Source: Gp1-AA133 sp964641665 (GTDB lineage: Bacteria > Acidobacteriota > Terriglobia > Terriglobales > Acidobacteriaceae). Taken from it: 64,000 bases of DNA. How positions within the stretch are numbered: position 1 is the first letter of the stretch; each line of letters begins with the position of its first letter. Location of the stretch: assembly GCA_964641665.1 (NCBI GenBank), contig CAZXKO010000068.1:1-64000 (forward strand). The letters run 5' to 3'. The position numbers and the translations under genes were made by a program. This document shows, in pieces, positions 26,320-34,578 of the stretch. Under the pieces are notes generated by a model. That model did not search any database. It saw only the letters and a list, made by a program, of their open reading frames with translations, and was not told the origin of the DNA.

Positions 26320-28053
26320 TTATTTCCAAGACACGCGTGGGAACGGCCGATCGACAATTCCCGTTCCTTCCTTCACCGCGACAATCTGATCACTTTTCAG
26401 ATTCGAGAGCCTGGTTACCACCCCGCTGGGCCAGGTGATTTCAACCGCGCCGATTGTGGAACGCTTACCCAGTCCAAAGTGGAGTCGAGGGTCCTGGGCG
26501 GATTGGTAACTCATGCCCCCCTTTCGCTGGTCGTAGAGGACGAGGTCACCGGCCGACACCTTCACCCGCGCGCCGACACCGTCGCGATTCGACTTCGTCC
26601 CGATCAGCAGAATCTCCAACCAGTGATTGGTGTTGCCTCCGTCATTGCGCAGGAGTTGGGGCGCCTGCCCGTTGTTGCTCACCAGAATGTCCAGGTCGCC
26701 ATCGTTGTCGAAGTCGCCGATGGCGGCGCCCCGGCTGACTTTCGCCAATTGGAAGTCGGGTCCAAGGCGGTCGCTGACATTCTCAAAAATCCCATGCCCG
26801 CTGTTGCGAAACATCAGTTTTGGCTCGGCATATTGCGTGCGGGCGTGGTAGCGCTCGATGTTGTCGAGCACGTGGCCGTTGGCCATAAAGAGGTCGCGCA
26901 GGCCGTCGTTGTCGTAGTCCATGAAACGCGTGCCGAAGCCGCTCATGTGGTATGTGGCGTAAGAAAGCCGTGAGCGGAACGTAGCGTCGTCAAAAATCTG
27001 GTCTCCCAGGTTCTGGTAAAGGCGAGCCAACTGCATATCCAGGTGGGTGACGATGAGATCCATGCGCCCGTTACCGGTCGTGTCCGCGGCATCGGTTCCC
27101 ATGCCCGCCTCGAACTGCCCATCGCCGCTGACCGCGACACCCGCCGCGTAGGCCAGTTCGCGGAAGGTGCCATCGCGATTATTGTGAAACAGAAAATTCG
27201 GCATGTGATCGTTCGCGATGAAGATGTCCTGCCAGCCGTCGTTGTCGTAATCGAAGGTCACCACCCCCAGGCCGTTTCCGGCTTTCACCCCCACGCCCGA
27301 GGATTTGCTCACGTCGGTAAAGGTCCCGTCTCCATTGTTGTGATAGAGCGTCGGGGGCTGGCCGTGGAAGTCGTCGGGATGGCAATAGCTCCGCATGCCG
27401 GGAGCGCGGTCGCCACAATAGAAGTTGTGCTCCGGCGACCAGTCCACGTAGTTGGCGATGATCAAGTCAAGGCGGCCATCGTTGTCGTAGTCGAACCAGG
27501 CTGCACTGGAGGCCCAGCGGCCAGAATTCTCTACACATGCGTGTGCGGTAACGTCGGTGAAGGTGCCATTCCCGTTGTTGTGGTAGAGAATGCATCGTCC
27601 GTAGCCGAGTACGAGCAGATCGGGGAAACCGTCGTTGTCGTAGTCACCCACGGCTACGCCCATTCCGAACAGACCCTCGGCGCCTACCCCAGCGCTGGCG
27701 GTGACGTCGGTGAAGGTGCCATCGCCGTTGTTGCGGTAAAGCGCGCTTCGTAGCGGCTGCAGGGGGCGGTACGCGCCGGTCGCCGCGCCATTTACCAGGT
27801 AAAGATCGAGCAAGCCATCCTGGTTGTAGTCGATCCAGCCGCAGCCTGCGCCCATGGTTTCGATCAGGTACTTCTCGGAGGACCCGGCATTGTCGTGACG
27901 AAAGGTAATGCCCACTGCGCCAGCAACGTCGAGAAAACTGACGGGACCGGTTCCGAGCGCGGGCCACGCGCCGCGCCCTGTAGCAAGCACGACACCCAAC
28001 GATCCGAGGCCCTTGAGCAAATCACGGCGGGAGATTGTCAGGATAGTTTTCAC
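26320..28053 (-). CDS. Tat-exported CRTAC1-family FG-GAP/VCBS repeat protein with ASPIC/UnbV domain (copy 2)
   Basis: A 577-residue homologue of the protein at 14883-16619, with the same plan: twin-arginine signal (SRRDLLKGLGSLG), then 'ETMGAGCGWIDYNQDGLLDLYLVNG', a series of calcium-loop blocks (DYDNDGFPD, DYDNDGRLD, DYDNDGWQD, DTTGNGRMD, DYDNDGLRD, DFDNDGDLD) with 'LYHNNGNGTFTDVT' phrases, and a C-terminal ASPIC/UnbV domain (NHWLEILLIGTKSNRDGVGARVKV … FGLGKRSTIGAVEITWPSG). It converges on its own TPR partner. It is divergent from the S9-peptidase transcription unit. Copy 1 and copy 2 are clearly diverged, so the duplication is old or the two were acquired separately. Confidence 0.9.
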   Translation of the reverse strand: MKTILTISRRDLLKGLGSLGVVLATGRGAWPALGTGPVSFLDVAGAVGITFRHDNAGSSEKYLIETMGAGCGWIDYNQDGLLDLYLVNGAATGAYRPLQPLRSALYRNNGDGTFTDVTASAGVGAEGLFGMGVAVGDYDNDGFPDLLVLGYGRCILYHNNGNGTFTDVTAHACVENSGRWASSAAWFDYDNDGRLDLIIANYVDWSPEHNFYCGDRAPGMRSYCHPDDFHGQPPTLYHNNGDGTFTDVSKSSGVGVKAGNGLGVVTFDYDNDGWQDIFIANDHMPNFLFHNNRDGTFRELAYAAGVAVSGDGQFEAGMGTDAADTTGNGRMDLIVTHLDMQLARLYQNLGDQIFDDATFRSRLSYATYHMSGFGTRFMDYDNDGLRDLFMANGHVLDNIERYHARTQYAEPKLMFRNSGHGIFENVSDRLGPDFQLAKVSRGAAIGDFDNDGDLDILVSNNGQAPQLLRNDGGNTNHWLEILLIGTKSNRDGVGARVKVSAGDLVLYDQRKGGMSYQSAQDPRLHFGLGKRSTIGAVEITWPSGVVTRLSNLKSDQIVAVKEGTGIVDRPFPRVSWK

Positions 28054-28230
28054 GAGCGAGGTTCAGGGCGAACTATTGGCAAGACTTGGTAGCTTACCGC
28101 AAGAAGGCGTTGCCTGAAGGTGATTGATGTGAAGGCGAGTTCGGCTCGGGAGGTTAGCCGCCAAGACTGGCGGGTCAGCAGCGAACGACCGATACCCCAA
28201 ACAACGATTTGCCGAATCACGAGAATCTGG

Positions 28231-28258
28231 TTGACAAAGATATCGAATAAAGTATACA
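28231..28258 (+). promoter_or_regulatory. Promoter with overlapping GTATAC palindrome upstream of the S9 peptidase leader
   Basis: TTGACA (28231-28236), a 16-nt spacer and TATACA (28253-28258), with GTATAC at 28252-28257. The last 16 nt, GAATAAAGTATACAAA, are identical to the receptor promoter on the minus strand at 24611-24584. Transcription should start near 28265, some 250 nt before the peptidase ATG. Confidence 0.75.
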
Positions 28259-28264
28259 AACCCG

Positions 28265-28475
28265 CACCAGCGGTAAACGTTTGCCGTGGGCAATGCCGTG
28301 GATCGGCGCGGTGAACGAGGTCGTGCAGGTCACGACGAGCGAAGCTCCGTTGGTCGAGACCAATCGAATTCAGAGCGAATAGCGAGTTCCGAAGACCAGG
28401 TCGGGCGACGGAGCGAAGTCGAAATGCATTTGTCGGCCCGCAAGAACGGCGGGGCTGGCAAATGCAATTTTTTTT
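28265..28475 (+). ncRNA. Candidate leader RNA or small RNA (~210 nt), attenuator of the S9 peptidase gene
   Basis: The stretch has its own promoter (28231-28258) and ends in a strong intrinsic terminator, yet contains no plausible gene. It either forms an independent small RNA or is a leader whose terminator must be overcome for the downstream peptidase gene to be transcribed. I do not recognise a known riboswitch class. The proximal part has GC-rich segments able to pair, but I cannot fold it reliably by eye. Interpretation is inference from promoter plus terminator placement. Confidence 0.5.
28425..28475 (+). terminator. Strong intrinsic terminator in the leader of the S9 peptidase gene
   Basis: Bases 28425-28439 pair with 28452-28466 in an uninterrupted 15-bp stem (outer part TGCATTTG/CAAATGCA, inner part GCCC/GGGC, two G-T wobbles), with a 12-nt loop, followed by A and T8 (28468-28475). 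No gene on the plus strand ends upstream, so it terminates only the leader. The peptidase ATG is 37 nt beyond. Confidence 0.88.
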
Positions 28476-28512
28476 AGCCTCACGACGGGTGGGCCAGGGA
28501 GGATTTTGAAAG

Positions 28513-30837
28513 ATGACGCCTCGTACTCCTTGTCTGAGATTCGTGCTGCCGTCCCTGCTTCTGTTGGGTCTGCCGGCCATGGCCCAGGGAACTTTGGAGG
28601 ACTATCAACGGGCGGAACGGTTTCTGCCAGGAAATTTGCGTCACCATGCTTTTCCGGCCGATGTAACGCCGCATTGGGTGGAGAAGAACAACCGCTTCTG
28701 GTATCGCCGAGTCACGGCGAAGGGTGGAGACTTCGTTCTGGTGGATGCGGAACAGAATACCGTCGGGCCCGCCTTCGACCAGTCGCGCCTGGCCGCGGCG
28801 CTTACCCAGGCCTCGAAGCAGAATTACTCGCCCACGGACCTGCCCTTCCAGGACTTCGACTTTGTGAACAACGGGAAGGCCATTCGCTTTTCGCTGGATG
28901 ACGTGCAGTGGACCTGCCAGCTCGCGACCTATGAATGCAAGGCAGATGACGCGACCCAGGGGAAACCCAACGAAGTAGTTTCTCCCAACAAACGCTTCGC
29001 CGCGTATGTGTCGGAGCACAACCTCTATCTGCGCGACCTCTCGACCGGTACGGTCCTACAGTTAACTGGTGACGGAGCCCCATCCTATGACTACGCCACT
29101 CCTCTCCCCTCGCTGCATGTGATGGTCGACCAGGGAACGGAAGACGTGAAACAACCGGCGGCGGTCTTCTGGTCTCCGGATTCGAAGAAGCTAGTCACCT
29201 ACCGGATTGATTCCAGGAACTCAGGACACTTTACCAGCCTGCAATTCGTCCCTCCGGACCAGCTTCGGCCACGAGTTTTCACATATGTTTATCCCCTGCC
29301 GGGCGAAGTGCTGGCCAAGGCGGAGCCGATTGTCTTCGATATTCAGTCAGGTAAGCGCACCGATGTGCAGACGCCGCCGCTGGAACTTCCCTTCCAGGAC
29401 GGCCCTGGCTTCGAGTGGTTCGCGGACAGCAAGAGTTTCAACTACGACTACGATGAGCGCGGATACAAAGCGAAAGAACTACGCGTGGTGGATGCGGCAA
29501 CCGGCGAGCAAAAGGTTCTGGTGCGGGAGCAAGCCGAGCCTTATGTAGATCCGGGCGAGACATTCTTCCGCTTCGTCGACCCCTCGCAGGAAATTCTCTG
29601 GTCGTCCGAACGCGATGGGTGGAACCACCTCTACGTCTACAGCCGCAAGACGGGGCAAATGGAAAATCAGATCACCCAAGGGCCCTGGGTGGTGCGAGAG
29701 ATCTCCTACGTTGATGAGAAGAACCGCCAGGTCTATTTTCTAGCCAGCGGGCGCGAGAAAAACGAGGATCCTTATCTCACTCATCTTTACCGGACGGGCT
29801 TTGACGGCAAGGGTCTGCAACTGCTGACCCCCGAGAATGCGAACCATACCGTCAGCTTCTCCACGGACGGCAAGTTCTTTGTTGATTCCTATTCCCGGGT
29901 CGATCTTCCGGGCCAGTCGGTATTGCGCCGCGCCGACAATGGCGCCGAAGTGAGGGTATTGGAGAAGGCTGACTTCAGCGAGTTGATACAGGCGAATTGG
30001 AAATTTCCCGAGCCCTTTCAGGGCAAGGCTGTCGATGGCACCACCGATATTTATGGTTTGATCTGGCGTCCCTCGAATTTCGATGCCTCGAAGAAGTATC
30101 CCATCGTCGAGCATGTTTACACCGGCCCGCAGGGATTCTTCGTTCCCAAGACGATGGCCGCCAGCCTCCGATTGCAGTCGGTGGCGGAGTTGGGCTTCAT
30201 TGTCGTCATGGTGGACGGCCGCGGCACAGTAGGCCGCTCTCGCGCCTTTCACAATTTTTCCTACCACAACCTGGGCGGGTCGTTTGACGATCACGTTGCC
30301 TTGATCAAGCAAATGGCAGCACGCTATCCGTATATGGACATCGCCCGCGTCGGGATTTTCGGGACCTCCGCCGGGGGATACGGTTCTTCCCACGCGATGC
30401 TGGTGCATCCCGAGTTCTACAGTGTCTGTGTTTCCATCTCTGGAGATCACGACGCTCGTCTGGACAAAGCCTGGTGGAACGAAGCCTATCAGGGCTACCC
30501 GATCGGGGATGACTACGTTGCGCAGTCCAATGTGACGATAGCCGATCGTCTGCGGGGGCACCTGCTGCTGGAGCACGGCGACATTGACGAGAACGTGCAC
30601 CCGGTGGGAACGCTGCGCTTCGCGGATGCGTTGATGAAAGCCAATAAGAATTTTGACATGCTGCTGGTGCCCAATATGTATCACGGAGAAAGCGGCGACC
30701 ACGCCCTCTACCTGGTGCGGCGACGCTGGGATTATTTCGTCGAGCACCTGCTGGGCGTCACGCCGCCCGCCAATTTTGAGATCAAAGAGGACCGAGAGCC
30801 TCCGCGCACTCAGAGTCCTCGACGGCGACGGCGTTAG
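28513..30837 (+). CDS. Exported S9B-type serine peptidase (dipeptidyl peptidase IV-like)
   Basis: A 774-residue peptidase that probably removes X-Pro (or X-Ala) dipeptides from the N-terminus of peptides in the periplasm or outside. Signal peptide 1-25 (LPSLLLLGLPAMA-QG); an N-terminal eight-bladed propeller of DPPIV_N type (VFWSPDSKKLVTYRIDSRNSGH, KELRVVDAATGEQKVLV); and a C-terminal alpha/beta-hydrolase domain with the nucleophile in GTSAGGYG (Ser619), acid in DIDENVH (Asp692) and base in GDHALYL (His730). The loop IVEHVYTGPQGFFVPK replaces the usual YGGP. GGGAGG lies about 10 nt before the ATG. Its promoter carries the GTATAC operator shared with the TonB receptor, so it appears to be part of the glycan/glycoprotein regulon. 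The C-terminus ends in a short Arg-rich tail. Confidence 0.9.
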   Translation: MTPRTPCLRFVLPSLLLLGLPAMAQGTLEDYQRAERFLPGNLRHHAFPADVTPHWVEKNNRFWYRRVTAKGGDFVLVDAEQNTVGPAFDQSRLAAALTQASKQNYSPTDLPFQDFDFVNNGKAIRFSLDDVQWTCQLATYECKADDATQGKPNEVVSPNKRFAAYVSEHNLYLRDLSTGTVLQLTGDGAPSYDYATPLPSLHVMVDQGTEDVKQPAAVFWSPDSKKLVTYRIDSRNSGHFTSLQFVPPDQLRPRVFTYVYPLPGEVLAKAEPIVFDIQSGKRTDVQTPPLELPFQDGPGFEWFADSKSFNYDYDERGYKAKELRVVDAATGEQKVLVREQAEPYVDPGETFFRFVDPSQEILWSSERDGWNHLYVYSRKTGQMENQITQGPWVVREISYVDEKNRQVYFLASGREKNEDPYLTHLYRTGFDGKGLQLLTPENANHTVSFSTDGKFFVDSYSRVDLPGQSVLRRADNGAEVRVLEKADFSELIQANWKFPEPFQGKAVDGTTDIYGLIWRPSNFDASKKYPIVEHVYTGPQGFFVPKTMAASLRLQSVAELGFIVVMVDGRGTVGRSRAFHNFSYHNLGGSFDDHVALIKQMAARYPYMDIARVGIFGTSAGGYGSSHAMLVHPEFYSVCVSISGDHDARLDKAWWNEAYQGYPIGDDYVAQSNVTIADRLRGHLLLEHGDIDENVHPVGTLRFADALMKANKNFDMLLVPNMYHGESGDHALYLVRRRWDYFVEHLLGVTPPANFEIKEDREPPRTQSPRRRRR

Positions 30838-30878
30838 TCTCGAATCGGTTTCCTTGGGTGAGCTCAACGGGGGTGAAT

Positions 30879-33251
30879 ATGGACCGACGTAACTTCTTGC
30901 AGGCAATGGCAGCGGCGGCCGCGAGCCTCGAGGTCTTAGGAGGTAGTGCGGTGGCCGGGGATTCGGGACTCATGCCGATTTCGAAGGGTTGGGAGCGCCC
31001 AGCCGGCACGCCGGTATCCACAGACGGGTACACACTGGTCTGTGAGTTCAAACGGCGCGCCGTGCCATGGAAAGCATACGAGGATTTGCGAGCGCGTGAT
31101 GGATCCATTGTCTTCGTGTCTTCCGCTGGAGAAACGCGGGAACTCTCCAAGAGCGCAGAAGCGTCCATGGCGGAGGACGGTCCATACCTTGGACTTACGC
31201 TAAAAGAGGTCTCATTGGCGCCGGCGGACTTGCTGGCCGACCATCTACTCGGCGATCGCGCGCTGAAGGACGGCGATCCCGACCCTGAAGCGGTGAAGTC
31301 GGTGGCTCCGCCGATGGCGTCCACCGATAAGAGTCCCCGCAACTGGACGACGTTCGTCGGAACCAAAGAGGCTTACGACGTCACTCCGGTGTACCGCAGC
31401 GGAAGCACGCGTACCTACCATCCGGTTCAATACGCACCCGAACTTCACCAGGCGGTGGTGCATGGCGGAGTCTACGACGGCTTGGTGGGAGGCTGGATGC
31501 CGGCTGTCCGCAAAGTCATTCCGTTATCCGGGCGCGCGTATTGGGAGGTGGTTGTATTCGGCGATGTCGGCGTCAATAAGACCAAATACATTGTCCACAC
31601 CTGGCACCGCACGGCGCGGATCGAAGATGGCAAGGTGACCAAGGTGGTTTATGGCCAGAGTTATCCAGCGTTTCCCCCGGCTCGCAGGGATCCACGGCCC
31701 GAGGAGTTCTATTCGGCGCTGCTGGACTTCGCCGAGTATTGGGACCGGCAGTTGCATGAAATGGCGCCGGTGACGCTCCCTGACCCGGTTTGGGTGGATT
31801 TGACCAAGCATGCCTTCGCCAAGGAGTTGATGACCCGGCCGGGAGGAATTTATCCCAAGTACGGCGCGGTGGATCGTGATTACGGCGGCTCGGAATACGA
31901 CGCCTTTCAGGACATTTTCACTAGCGCAATCTATACCAACATGGAGTGGGGAAGGCTGGAAACGGCGAAGCTGTACATCGATAATTACTTCACAGACTTC
32001 GTCGACTCGAAAGGCATGATTGATATGCGCGGTCCTGAAACCGCGCAGTTCGGGATGACCCTCTCGCTGCTGGCACGATACTTCAACTATAGCGGCGACA
32101 CTTCGCTGCTGTTAAAGCACCAGGCGAAGATCGAAGCCACGGCTAAGCTGTTGACCGACATGCACGACGAAAGTTTGAGCCTGCCGCAGGACCACGCCGC
32201 GCACGGGTTGATCCGCGGATGGAGCGAGTCCGATTCGTGCCTGATGGAGGATCCATCGCTCTACTGGCAGGCATACTATGCTAACAGCGCTTTCGCGGCT
32301 CGAGGTCTCAACGACATCGCCAAGACCTGGACGGAACTGGGACGCAACCAACCAGCGGCGGGCATGGGGAAACTCGCCGCCGACTGGGGAAAACGTGGCC
32401 AGACCCTGCGCCGCCGCACGGTCGAAAGCGTTGAAAAGAACATCCAACGCGACAAGACGCCGCCCTACATCGGATTGTTCCCCGGAACCACGCTCACCTT
32501 TCGCGAGTCGCTGCAGACAGAAAAACCCAGCCCGCAGCAATGGCCGCATCGTGCTTATGCCGAATTATTGCAGGCCGATGTGTTACCTGCGAACCTGGCG
32601 AATCTTGTGATCGACTGCATGCGCGCTTACGGGGCGACGACAGTCGGAGTCGTAGCCAACGTGGGCGGAGTCCACGAGGACGGACGCGAGATTCTCGGCT
32701 TCATATCCTACGGGTACGCGCAAATGCTGCTTCGGCTGGAGCGTATCGAAGAATTCCTGCTGTTTCTCTACGCGCACCGCTATCACGGCCACACGCGGGG
32801 TAGCTGGACGGCCGGCGAGGTGACAGGCATTACTGGGGATTCGGCGTTGTACTGCATTCCCGCGCAACAAACCATCCCCCTCATCGCACGCGGGATGCTG
32901 GTACTCGAAGATTCCGACGAAGACCGGCTCCACCTGGCCAAGGGCGTTCCTCGACAGTGGGTGGCGTCCGGAAAGAAAATCAGCATTGAGCAGGCTCCTA
33001 CGCGATGGGGTCGGGTCAGCTTCACATTGCAGGCGAAGCCTGAAACTGGCGCGGTCGTCGGGCAGGTTGATTTCGCCGGGGCCAAAGCGCCGGCGGAAGT
33101 AAATTTCAAACTTCGGTTACCAGCAGAAACGAAGTTGCGAAGCCTTACCGTGAATGGCCGCGCCGCCAAGCTCGCTGGTCCGCACGGAGATACCGTCATC
33201 ATCGCCACGGGTGGAGAGAAGAAGTTTGAGATCGTTGCGGAGCGCGGTTGA
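30879..33251 (+). CDS. Tat-exported protein of unrecognised ~800-residue hydrolase-like family (paralogue B)
   Basis: Paralogue of 17682-20129 (about 790 versus 815 residues). ATG at 30879 is chosen because GGGGG lies 5 nt upstream and gives a twin-arginine start (MDRRNFLQAMAAAAAS). Shared blocks with paralogue A: GGWMPAVRKVIPLSGRAYWE, FPPARRDPRPEEFYSALLD, DAFQDIFTSA, YIDNYFTDFVDSKGMIDMRGPE, AHGLIRGWSESDSCL, YAHRYHGHTRGSWTAGEV and a C-terminal sandwich FKLRLPAETKLRSLTVNGRAAKL. Conserved acidic residues in IDMRGPE and RGWSESDS are good catalytic candidates. It follows the S9 peptidase by 41 nt on the same strand and is probably co-transcribed with it. Paralogue A uses a Sec-type signal, this one Tat. 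Function unknown; an inverting (alpha/alpha)6 glycosidase is my best guess. Confidence 0.75.
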   Translation: MDRRNFLQAMAAAAASLEVLGGSAVAGDSGLMPISKGWERPAGTPVSTDGYTLVCEFKRRAVPWKAYEDLRARDGSIVFVSSAGETRELSKSAEASMAEDGPYLGLTLKEVSLAPADLLADHLLGDRALKDGDPDPEAVKSVAPPMASTDKSPRNWTTFVGTKEAYDVTPVYRSGSTRTYHPVQYAPELHQAVVHGGVYDGLVGGWMPAVRKVIPLSGRAYWEVVVFGDVGVNKTKYIVHTWHRTARIEDGKVTKVVYGQSYPAFPPARRDPRPEEFYSALLDFAEYWDRQLHEMAPVTLPDPVWVDLTKHAFAKELMTRPGGIYPKYGAVDRDYGGSEYDAFQDIFTSAIYTNMEWGRLETAKLYIDNYFTDFVDSKGMIDMRGPETAQFGMTLSLLARYFNYSGDTSLLLKHQAKIEATAKLLTDMHDESLSLPQDHAAHGLIRGWSESDSCLMEDPSLYWQAYYANSAFAARGLNDIAKTWTELGRNQPAAGMGKLAADWGKRGQTLRRRTVESVEKNIQRDKTPPYIGLFPGTTLTFRESLQTEKPSPQQWPHRAYAELLQADVLPANLANLVIDCMRAYGATTVGVVANVGGVHEDGREILGFISYGYAQMLLRLERIEEFLLFLYAHRYHGHTRGSWTAGEVTGITGDSALYCIPAQQTIPLIARGMLVLEDSDEDRLHLAKGVPRQWVASGKKISIEQAPTRWGRVSFTLQAKPETGAVVGQVDFAGAKAPAEVNFKLRLPAETKLRSLTVNGRAAKLAGPHGDTVIIATGGEKKFEIVAERG

Positions 33252-33345
33252 CAGAACGTCGCGCAACGGAAGGTCTTAAGTGTGTGCGACAGGAGCGGCC
33301 GTCCCGCGCTCGTCGTTCCGGGCTGCCTTGAAATTTTAGCTCGTG

Positions 33346-34086
33346 CTAACGAGGCCGCCGGTTGTTCTCTTCCGCCTGCTCGGTGGATTCGCGCCGTTCT
33401 TGCAACACCTGCTTGAGAGACTGACGGGCGTATTCAATATGTTCGCGCAACAGTTTGCAGGCGGCGGCAACGTCGCGCTCCCGGCACAATTCCAGAAGTC
33501 GGTGGTGCTCTTCATTGGCCCGCTTGATGCCGTGGGTTAAGTACAACTGCAGGCGGGTGTAGCGTTCGCCGCTGTTGTTGATGTTCCGGATCGTCGCCAT
33601 GAAACGCGGTTGGTTCGCCTTGGAGTACAGCGTGGAGTGAAACTGCCAGTTCAGGCGTCCCCAACCGGAAACGTGATCGTCGCGGCGGAGCTCGTTCACA
33701 AAGGTTTTCAGGATCGCTTCCGCTTGCGAGAAATCTTCCTCGGTAAGGTGAGGAATCGAGCGCTTCAGAACCTCAGGTTCGAGCAGGGAGCGAATGGAAA
33801 AGAGTTCTTCGATATCACCGGGGGAAAGTGCCGGGACCACCGCCCCGCGGTTGGGAACGATTGTGATTAATCCCTCCGCTTCCAGCTGCCGCAGAGCTTC
33901 GCGAACCGGAACTCTGCTGACTTGATATTGGGTCGCGATGGCATCCTGGCGGAGCTGCGTGCCCTCCGCGATTTCCCCACGAATGATTTGGTCGCGCAAC
34001 TTGTCCGCCACGGCTGAAGGCAGGGACTGGCGCGGGATGGCAGATTCAGGGGTCGTGCCTAAGCCCATTCTTGTGACTCCTCTCAA
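33346..34086 (-). CDS. GntR-family transcriptional regulator, FadR subfamily (FCD domain)
   Basis: Winged-helix regulator of 246 residues. The DNA-binding domain occupies about 22-90 (VADKLRDQIIRGEIAEGTQLRQDAIATQYQVSRVPVREALRQLEAEGLITIVPNRGAVV, the classic GntR signature with VSRVPVREALRQLE), followed by a helical FCD domain (about 95-225) with the metal/ligand-binding residues typical of the class (…NWQFHSTLY…, EEHHRLLELCRERD). FCD members usually sense sugar acids or other carboxylates. It lies between the S9/paralogue-B unit and the GH127 gene, and GTATAC palindromes precede three nearby transcription units, so it is the likely regulator of this region. A fragment of a second copy lies at 34343-34534 on the opposite strand. 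Confidence 0.92.
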   Translation of the reverse strand: MRGVTRMGLGTTPESAIPRQSLPSAVADKLRDQIIRGEIAEGTQLRQDAIATQYQVSRVPVREALRQLEAEGLITIVPNRGAVVPALSPGDIEELFSIRSLLEPEVLKRSIPHLTEEDFSQAEAILKTFVNELRRDDHVSGWGRLNWQFHSTLYSKANQPRFMATIRNINNSGERYTRLQLYLTHGIKRANEEHHRLLELCRERDVAAACKLLREHIEYARQSLKQVLQERRESTEQAEENNRRPR

Positions 34087-34342
34087 GAATTAGTGAGCAG
34101 AACCAGCCAAAGATCGCTCTAGCGTATCCTATATTGCTGAGAAGCACTAAACACTCCTCAGCGTGCAGACGCTCCGGTCACCAGCCTGACGAGGGCATGA
34201 CGAATAGTGGTGACCATACGTCGATCTCCTGCGCGGCCAGTTCCCCGCACAACCGTCCGGGAACAAAATTATGAGAAGTGGCACGATCATCAACTGGATC
34301 GACCACTCCTGAGTCTCCTGCAGCAGACGAGGAGCCAGCGTC

Positions 34343-34534
34343 CTGGAATTGCGCCGAAAGCGCGGGGTGGAGGTAGCTTGCAAGCTTCTCCGGCAGCACA
34401 TCCGGCACGCTGGCGAATCCCTGAAGCGAGCCCTCGAGCAGAAACGAACCGCGGCCCAAATCGATGGTGACTTCATCGAAACTTTGTTCCTGGTCTCCCT
34501 ATGTTGTATACAATATCCGGTGCTTGCCAGCTAA
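34343..34534 (+). pseudogene. C-terminal fragment of a second GntR/FCD regulator
   Basis: In the plus frame, LELRRKRGVEVACKLLRQHI followed by RHAGESLKRALEQKR lines up with the end of the intact regulator's FCD domain (LELCRERDVAAACKLLREHI, then EYARQSLKQVLQERR), with well over half of the positions identical. No DNA-binding domain or start remains upstream. The frame then runs through unrelated sequence to a stop at 34534. It is the remnant of a paralogous regulator that once stood divergent from the intact gene. Confidence 0.75.
34504..34513. promoter_or_regulatory. Perfect TTGTATACAA palindrome upstream of the GH127 gene
   Basis: A 10-bp perfect palindrome containing GTATAC, 66 nt before the GH127 start. 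It matches the core of the two promoter-overlapping sites at 24584 and 28252. I read it as a third operator of the neighbouring GntR regulator; a clear -35 is not visible here. Confidence 0.6.
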
Positions 34535-34578
34535 TGCGCGGCCGCTACCATTCGAGTCCGCCCTTTTCCGGAGGAGCA

